Below are positions 13,068 to 15,018 of a DNA stretch of 15,018 nt, piece after piece; position 1 is the first letter of the stretch, and every line of letters begins with the position of its first letter. This DNA comes from Treponema sp. (GTDB taxonomy: Bacteria; Spirochaetota; Spirochaetia; Treponematales; Treponemataceae): positions 1 through 15,018 of the forward strand of contig JAEETM010000081.1 in assembly GCA_016290335.1 (NCBI GenBank), in the 5' to 3' direction. A program made the translations under genes and the position numbers. The notes under the pieces are model-generated. The model searched no databases. It was not told the DNA's origin and worked only from the letters and a program-made list of their open reading frames with translations.

Positions 13068-14789
13068 CTAATCGCCGTTAATGCTTGCTTCAATAAGTTC
13101 TTTCTTTTTTTGAGAAAGAGCTTCCAACTGAGTTTTGAGCTTTTCCTGCTCACACTCAATTTCGTTATATTTTTTTATTAATTTCTGCTGTACAGCCAGA
13201 GGTGGAACTGGAATAAGAAGATTATTAAGGAACTCTGCGCTGATTGTTCTTAAGGCCGAACCAGCACTAAACTCCTTAAAAATTGTTTTTGCACTTTCCG
13301 ATTCCAGTAAAAGCTTAAAAAACATCGGCAATATCAGGCTTGTATCCGGGCGGATTACATACAGATTACTTGCGGGCAAAATCTTCTGCTTATCAATACC
13401 CGAAACAACTGCAACCTTTATATTGTCTGTAATGGCCAGCACAAGAAGGATATCATCATTTTTAAGGATGAGCGAAAGATCCTTTTGGGAAATCTCACTC
13501 ATGTGCTGCAGATTTTTTGCAATCCGGTTTTCCTGAATATCCTTTGATGAAAAATAATAAAAATCTGAATCCTCTTCCGAGAGCAGAGTATCAAGCACAC
13601 TTGCCTTATACTGCACTCCGCGGTAAATCTTCTGCGTTACCAGTTCGGAAAGCTTTCTGTACTCAACAGCTTCATCTGCAAAAGGCAGCTTTGCTTCCAG
13701 AAGAAAACTGTTCGGAAGAAGACAGTAACCATCCTTTCCAATCTTTTCAACCTTCACGTCTACAGCATTATGATTTTTCTTTTTACTCATTTCGTAAATT
13801 GCAGCTACATGCTCGTCCATAAGGCAGCTTCCACCATGGCGCGATTTTCCGTGAACCGAGCTTGCATTTACAAATCTTACCTTTTCGTTGTTGTGACTCA
13901 AAACCAGAAGTGCAACCGGAATATTTGTATTTATAAGAACCGAATCCGGCAGCGTAATTACAGCTTCAAGATATTTGTTTTTTACAAGGTACTCGCGGAA
14001 GCCTGCAAGATTTTCCCTGAAAAGAAGCCCCGGTAAAATTGCAATAACTGCCTTTCCATTTTCGCTGAGTAAATCAAGCGCTTTAAGAATAAATGCAACT
14101 TCACCCTGCATTGCAAAATCTTTACCGCCAATATTTTTTGACAGCACATAATTACGGATATGCTGTGCTTCTATTTTCAGGTTGAATGAAGGAAAAGAAA
14201 AAAGCTTTTCTACCTGCTTAAGCTTTGAAAAGTTAAAAACATCTTCATTCCAAACCTGTATTTCCTGTCCGCTGATGGAAGAAAGGATATTCGCAAAAAC
14301 ACAAACTGATTCATCAATCTCAACACCAGCTGCAGTTATATCATAATTCTTTTTTGCGTTGATAAGGAATGATGAAACCCCCGAGCCCAAATCAAGAAGC
14401 GTGTCCGTATTTTTTAGTTCTAGATACTTTACGCACAAATCGTTCATCTGCTGCGGAAAGTATGTTGCATCGGTACCATCATGGCTGAACAAAGTGCGGT
14501 TTTCTATTTTCTGATTAAGATATTCAACCATGTCTTCCGGGGTAACTTTTTCAAAAGTTTCCAGAGTGCAGTTTAAGAAGCCTTCATTGTGCTGTGCAAA
14601 ATATTTTTTTACAAAGGCCGGAGCTTTGCTTTTTTTAAGGATTTCCAGAACAGTAAGGTTTACGCTCACGGAAGCTTTTCTGGCGCAAAGAGCAGTGAAC
14701 ACTAACAGCAGGTCAGAAACTTTATCTCCCGGGTGGAAATTAAACTGTTCCAGTGCTTTGTCTACAAAATAGTGTTTAGCGTATGACAT
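13068..14789 (-). CDS. N-6 DNA methylase fused to a type I-like target-recognition domain
   Basis: 573 residues. Residues 1-115 are helical, as in HsdM N-terminal regions. The methylase core (about 115-330) has motif I LLDLGSG with Asp133 for S-adenosylmethionine, an acidic VEIDES strand, and the later segment NGKAVIAILPGLLFR. At the place of catalytic motif IV, where N/D-P-P-Y/F is usual, it reads SFPSF (198-202), so activity is doubtful. From about 375 the protein resembles an HsdS half-subunit: YRKLSELV, a variable region, then LNNLLIPVPPLAVQQKLI and a C-terminal coiled coil (about 540-570). No endonuclease domain or hsdR is visible. It may be an orphan methylase or a DNA-binding derivative. 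AGAGG lies just upstream of the ATG at 14789. An XRE gene follows. Confidence 0.85.
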   Translation of the reverse strand: MSYAKHYFVDKALEQFNFHPGDKVSDLLLVFTALCARKASVSVNLTVLEILKKSKAPAFVKKYFAQHNEGFLNCTLETFEKVTPEDMVEYLNQKIENRTLFSHDGTDATYFPQQMNDLCVKYLELKNTDTLLDLGSGVSSFLINAKKNYDITAAGVEIDESVCVFANILSSISGQEIQVWNEDVFNFSKLKQVEKLFSFPSFNLKIEAQHIRNYVLSKNIGGKDFAMQGEVAFILKALDLLSENGKAVIAILPGLLFRENLAGFREYLVKNKYLEAVITLPDSVLINTNIPVALLVLSHNNEKVRFVNASSVHGKSRHGGSCLMDEHVAAIYEMSKKKNHNAVDVKVEKIGKDGYCLLPNSFLLEAKLPFADEAVEYRKLSELVTQKIYRGVQYKASVLDTLLSEEDSDFYYFSSKDIQENRIAKNLQHMSEISQKDLSLILKNDDILLVLAITDNIKVAVVSGIDKQKILPASNLYVIRPDTSLILPMFFKLLLESESAKTIFKEFSAGSALRTISAEFLNNLLIPVPPLAVQQKLIKKYNEIECEQEKLKTQLEALSQKKKELIEASINGD

Positions 14790-14805
14790 TTACCCTCTTA
14801 AAGAT

Positions 14806-14829
14806 AACTTGAATAACGTTTATCAAGTT
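14806..14829. promoter_or_regulatory. Operator-like palindrome 1, between -10 box and methylase start
   Basis: AACTTGA and TCAAGTT arms around a TAACGTT core; 24 bp, imperfect in the middle. It shares its centre and arms with the perfect palindrome 69 bp upstream. Binding here would block transcription or elongation. Confidence 0.65.
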
Positions 14830-14840
14830 CTTACACTTAT

Positions 14841-14869
14841 AATATATAACATAATTCCTGTTTTGTAAA
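14841..14869 (-). promoter_or_regulatory. Promoter of the methylase gene
   Basis: On the minus strand: TTTACA (14869-14864), 17-bp spacer, TATATT (14846-14841). The leader is about 45 nt and contains operator 1. Confidence 0.55.
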
Positions 14870-14874
14870 GAAAA

Positions 14875-14898
14875 AACTTGATAAACGTTTATCAAATT
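14875..14898. promoter_or_regulatory. Operator-like palindrome 2, upstream of the methylase -35 box
   Basis: It contains the perfect 18-bp palindrome TTGATAAACGTTTATCAA at 14878-14895. With operator 1 it frames the promoter, centre to centre 69 bp, a layout suited to cooperative binding or looping. Confidence 0.75.
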
Positions 14899-14933
14899 GC
14901 ACTATTTTTGCAAAAACTTTAATTTCAGCAACA

Positions 14934-15018
14934 CTATTTCCCACCGTACACTTTACATCTATCCTCCATGTACCCTCTTATAATCTGCTGGAGATTTTCT
15001 TCCGCATTCTGCTTCACC
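14934..15018 (-). CDS. C-terminal end of an unidentified protein (cut by window edge)
   Basis: An open minus-strand frame enters from the window end and gives 27 codons ending ENLQQIIRGYMEDRCKVYGGK, then TAG. It is hydrophilic and helix-prone, and too short to name. It lies upstream of the methylase gene in the same direction, with its stop about 35 bp from operator 2. An internal ATG at 14969 is preceded by AAGAGGGTAC, much like the ribosome site of the methylase gene, so an 11-residue peptide is an alternative reading. Confidence 0.45.
   Translation of the reverse strand, partial: VKQNAEENLQQIIRGYMEDRCKVYGGK

Noticed and set aside
14878..14895. Catabolite-response (cre) element
   Set aside because: The palindrome has the CG centre of LacI-type sites, but is two bases longer between TG and CA than the cre consensus.

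Overview
The window looks like a chromosomal segment of a host-associated, low-to-mid GC bacterium in which a prophage end abuts host DNA. My best guess for the host is a Treponema-like spirochaete. That guess rests on the overall gene mix (DUF234-type ATPase, secreted GH5 endoglucanase, Pr6Pr-type membrane protein, GGDEF-EAL protein, XRE regulator with an N-6 methylase) and on no marker gene, so it is an inference only.

Left part (1 to about 5190): a prophage or phage-like element, truncated by the window edge and read leftward on the minus strand. From its right end it carries a 64-residue excisionase-like HTH protein, a 67-residue protein of unknown function, small terminase, large terminase, HK97-type portal, a LuxR/NarL-like regulator lodged between structural genes, and an HK97-type prohead protease. 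Capsid, tail, lysis and integrase genes are not in view. Gene spacing is tight and several genes overlap, so this is probably one transcript. Its leader side (4774-4936) holds two strong minus-strand hairpins with U-rich tails. The right boundary is probably the 3' half of a tRNA gene plus that tRNA's terminator (5145-5224), a typical phage attachment site.

Boundary zone (4769-5616, no convincing gene): a nested GC-rich hairpin, a tRNA-like core present twice, a sigma70-like promoter, a 15-bp perfect direct repeat 655 bp apart, and an 11-unit array of a 12-bp repeat with two related units on the other side of the tRNA fragment.

Middle (5617-9300): an AAA ATPase with a C-terminal nuclease-like DUF234 domain, preceded by a 42-bp near-perfect palindrome over its -10 box; a secreted GH5 endoglucanase with an unassigned N-terminal domain; and a Pr6Pr-family membrane protein gene interrupted by one in-frame TAG.

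Right part (9387-15018): a membrane c-di-GMP protein with a degenerate GGDEF and an intact EAL domain; a convergent membrane-anchored beta-propeller-like protein; and a minus-strand unit of an N-6 methylase/target-recognition fusion followed by an XRE regulator, whose promoter lies between two matching operator palindromes. The tail of one more minus-strand gene is cut by the window end. The c-di-GMP gene and the propeller gene have good promoters whose predicted start points fall on the ATG, so both may be leaderless mRNAs.
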